Source of the DNA: Saprospiraceae bacterium UBA1994
GTDB taxonomy: Bacteria; Bacteroidota; Bacteroidia; Chitinophagales; Saprospiraceae
Direction: 5' to 3'
Length of the DNA stretch: 64,000 bases
NCBI GenBank assembly: GCA_002335865.1
Contig: DDCY01000012.1
Span: 62,001-126,000 of the forward strand
Shown here: piece by piece, positions 62,500-64,000 of the stretch
How positions within the stretch are numbered: position 1 is the stretch's first letter
How the letters are laid out: every line of letters starts with the position of its first letter
Notes under the pieces: generated by a model
Databases searched by the model: none
Seen by the model: the letters and a program-made list of their open reading frames with translations, nothing else
Told to the model about the DNA's origin: nothing
Program-made: the position numbers and the translations under genes

Positions 62500-63603
62500 A
62501 TGAAGATACATCCTTTTCAAGCTATCTATCCCAATTTGACTTTGGTCACTTCACCAGATTCTTTTTTTGGTAGTATGAAACATAACTATCCAGATTTTGT
62601 CAAATCTGGATTTTTCCAAAAGTCAGCACAAGATGCAATTTACATCTATCAGATAGAGTCGGAAGGTCATAGCTATCGAGCAGTCATAGCTGCTAATGAC
62701 ATACAAGATGTCGAGGACCGAAAAATACTCAAGCATGAAGAGACACTTTCTACCAAAGAACAAAGTATGATGCAGTTAATCCTGCAGCGTAATGCTATAA
62801 TCAAACCGGTGCTTCTTGCTTATGAAGGTAATAATGATATTAATCTTTTCATTACAGAAGAGATGGATAGCTTAAGAGCATTATTTAAATTGGACTTCGA
62901 AGAGACCCAAGAATCTCATACTTTATATGCGATTACTGATCGCAAGAAGATAGCTAAACTACAAATACTATTTAAGGAAAAAGTAAAGAAGTGTTTTATC
63001 GCGGATGGTCACCATAGGGTATCTACAGCATCGATACTGCATAAAGGCAATCACTTACGTAAGGATCAATTGAATAGGTTACTTTCCGTCTACTTTCCAT
63101 TCGACGAGTTGGATATATACGATTACAATAGATCTATAAAGTTGCAAGAAGATTTGACGGAAGCGCAGATAGTAGCTAGGTTATCTAAGGTGTTTAAAAT
63201 ATCAGAACTCGATACAGCCGCTAAGCCTAAGAAGAAGCATCACATCACTATGCATCTGGGTAAAATATGGTATCTATTAAAGTGGAAAAATAAAATAATA
63301 GAAAAATATAATTCAGATGGTTTAGTCTTGGACTCCGACCTGCTTAACAGATATGTGCTCGATGATATTTTAGATGTTGATGATATTGGGACTGACCTTA
63401 GAGTAAAATATATTGCAGGAACTTTGGGTACAGATGGGGTAGAAAAATTAGCGTTGAAGGATCGTGGAAGAATTGGATTTTGTCTCTACGCTGTAACAAA
63501 GCAAGAGCTTAAATATATAGCAGAAAATGGATTGCATCTTCCACCTAAGAGTACATGGTTTGAGCCTAGGATTAAAAATGGAGTCATCGTCCAAGAGCTG
63601 TAA
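62500..63603 (+). CDS. DUF1015 family protein
   Basis: A 367-residue cytoplasmic protein of the DUF1015 family. Family landmarks are the N-terminal KIHPFQAIYPN (usually P..a.RP), IYQIESEGHSYRAVIAA, the conserved KHEETLSTKEQ (R/KHExT), LYAITD, and FIADGHHRVSTAS (ADGHHRY). Members often sit next to serine-pathway genes and may be kinases or related enzymes, but their reaction is not established as far as I know. It starts 37 bp after the T9SS cargo gene. The divergent frame at 63448-63930 is a shadow. Confidence 0.88.
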   Translation: MKIHPFQAIYPNLTLVTSPDSFFGSMKHNYPDFVKSGFFQKSAQDAIYIYQIESEGHSYRAVIAANDIQDVEDRKILKHEETLSTKEQSMMQLILQRNAIIKPVLLAYEGNNDINLFITEEMDSLRALFKLDFEETQESHTLYAITDRKKIAKLQILFKEKVKKCFIADGHHRVSTASILHKGNHLRKDQLNRLLSVYFPFDELDIYDYNRSIKLQEDLTEAQIVARLSKVFKISELDTAAKPKKKHHITMHLGKIWYLLKWKNKIIEKYNSDGLVLDSDLLNRYVLDDILDVDDIGTDLRVKYIAGTLGTDGVEKLALKDRGRIGFCLYAVTKQELKYIAENGLHLPPKSTWFEPRIKNGVIVQEL

Positions 63604-63732
63604 ATATACCATAGTCTTTGTATCATAGCCTTCAGTCTGTGAAAATGTATATTCAAATAATTCATAAGGATAGATTAAGCAAAATAACCTAAGTGATATT
63701 TTATGGTTATTAAATGAAATCAAAATAAAACG

Positions 63733-64000
63733 ATGAGAAAAATATCCGCAGATTATATTTACGCCATGGATCGATCTCCGATTAAAGATGGTGTTGTGAT
63801 CGTAGGCGATGATGGGAAAATTGTAGATGTAACGGAGAAATATGATCATGATCCTGCAGAACTTGAGATATACCGAGGAGTGATTATTCCAGGCATGATC
63901 AATACGCACTGTCATATGGAATTGTCGCATATGATAGGTAAGATTCCTACTGGTATAGGGTTGATTCCATTCATCGGTCAGGTAGTGAGATTTCGTGATT
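63733..64000 (+). CDS. Amidohydrolase, N-terminal part (possible aminofutalosine deaminase)
   Basis: The first 89 residues of an amidohydrolase-superfamily protein that runs off the right edge. It opens MRKISADYIYAMDRSPIKDG, passes GVIIPGMINTHCHMELSHM (metal-binding HxH in NTHCHMEL) and reaches GLIPFIGQVVRFRD. Amidohydrolases with the NTHCHLELSHL pattern and a GTGLIPF loop include Bacteroidota enzymes annotated as aminofutalosine deaminase, which act before MqnB in one version of the menaquinone pathway. mqnC lies in the same window, which supports this, but the catalytic half is not visible. A chlorohydrolase or guanine deaminase-like activity is possible. Confidence 0.8.
   Translation, partial: MRKISADYIYAMDRSPIKDGVVIVGDDGKIVDVTEKYDHDPAELEIYRGVIIPGMINTHCHMELSHMIGKIPTGIGLIPFIGQVVRFRD

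Noticed and set aside
1..64000. tRNA, rRNA, CRISPR array, insertion sequence or prophage
   Set aside because: None was seen: no T-loop-like GGTTCGAATCC in a cloverleaf context, no spaced short repeats, and no transposase or integrase frame.

Overview
The window is a 64 kb stretch of an AT-rich Bacteroidota chromosome, most likely from the Saprospiria/Lewinella-like or a related free-living lineage. The evidence is: type IX secretion system (T9SS) sorting domains of both type A and type B, PorP/SprF-like and PorV-like outer-membrane proteins, an MqnC-type (futalosine) menaquinone gene, a topoisomerase IV of Bacteroidota type, TTG starts with few Shine-Dalgarno sequences, and repeated TAnnTTTG (mostly TATCTTTG) promoter elements. 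The species assignment is inference. No rRNA, tRNA, CRISPR array, intact insertion sequence or prophage was seen.

Layout. 1-5 kb (minus strand): the start of parC, a SPOR-domain protein, a Gfo/Idh/MocA oxidoreductase, a purine nucleoside phosphorylase and mqnC. 5-10.4 kb (plus): a giant FG-GAP/ASPIC lipoprotein, a glutaryl-CoA dehydrogenase and a small membrane protein. 10.5-19.2 kb (minus): an M28 lipoprotein and cysS, then a three-gene T9SS unit (PorP/SprF-like protein, M43 metalloprotease, 1321-residue PKD protein with type B sorting domain). 19.5-25.1 kb: an orphan peptide-ABC permease, the fused acyl-CoA mutase icmF with a perfect 20-bp palindrome at its promoter, and a gene graveyard holding two relics placed tail to tail. 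25.1-29.3 kb (minus): an envelope operon (SPOR protein, rodA, tgt, an LptF/LptG-type permease). 29.6-32.6 kb (plus): a secreted protein, a WecA/MraY-like transferase and crcB. 32.6-38.6 kb (minus): pirin, TIGR02757 protein and an Opp/Dpp binding protein with two permeases but no ATPase. 38.7-44 kb: a TIGR01777 epimerase-like protein, a carB without its regulatory domain, and a 2-hydroxyacid dehydrogenase. 44-53 kb (plus): TonB receptor, 1392-residue secreted protein and PorV-like protein. 53-64 kb (plus): greA, HIT, mnmG, methylmalonyl-CoA epimerase, TauE/SafE, an acyl-CoA dehydrogenase relic, SCP2, an acyl-CoA synthetase, a second type B T9SS cargo, DUF1015 and the start of an amidohydrolase.

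Two themes run through the window. One is protein export to the cell surface by the T9SS: two multi-gene units that each pair a large cargo with an outer-membrane partner, one orphan cargo, and one dead cargo gene. The other is acyl-CoA metabolism: icmF, epimerase, glutaryl-CoA dehydrogenase, acyl-CoA synthetase, SCP2 and a dead acyl-CoA dehydrogenase, with operator-like palindromes before icmF and the synthetase. The best candidates for under-described biology are the TonB receptor / giant secreted protein / PorV-like unit and the PorP / M43 protease / PKD unit. Smaller sequence-level surprises are a Tgt lacking all four zinc ligands, a CarB ending before its allosteric domain, and three pseudogene relics that a plain ORF scan would miss.
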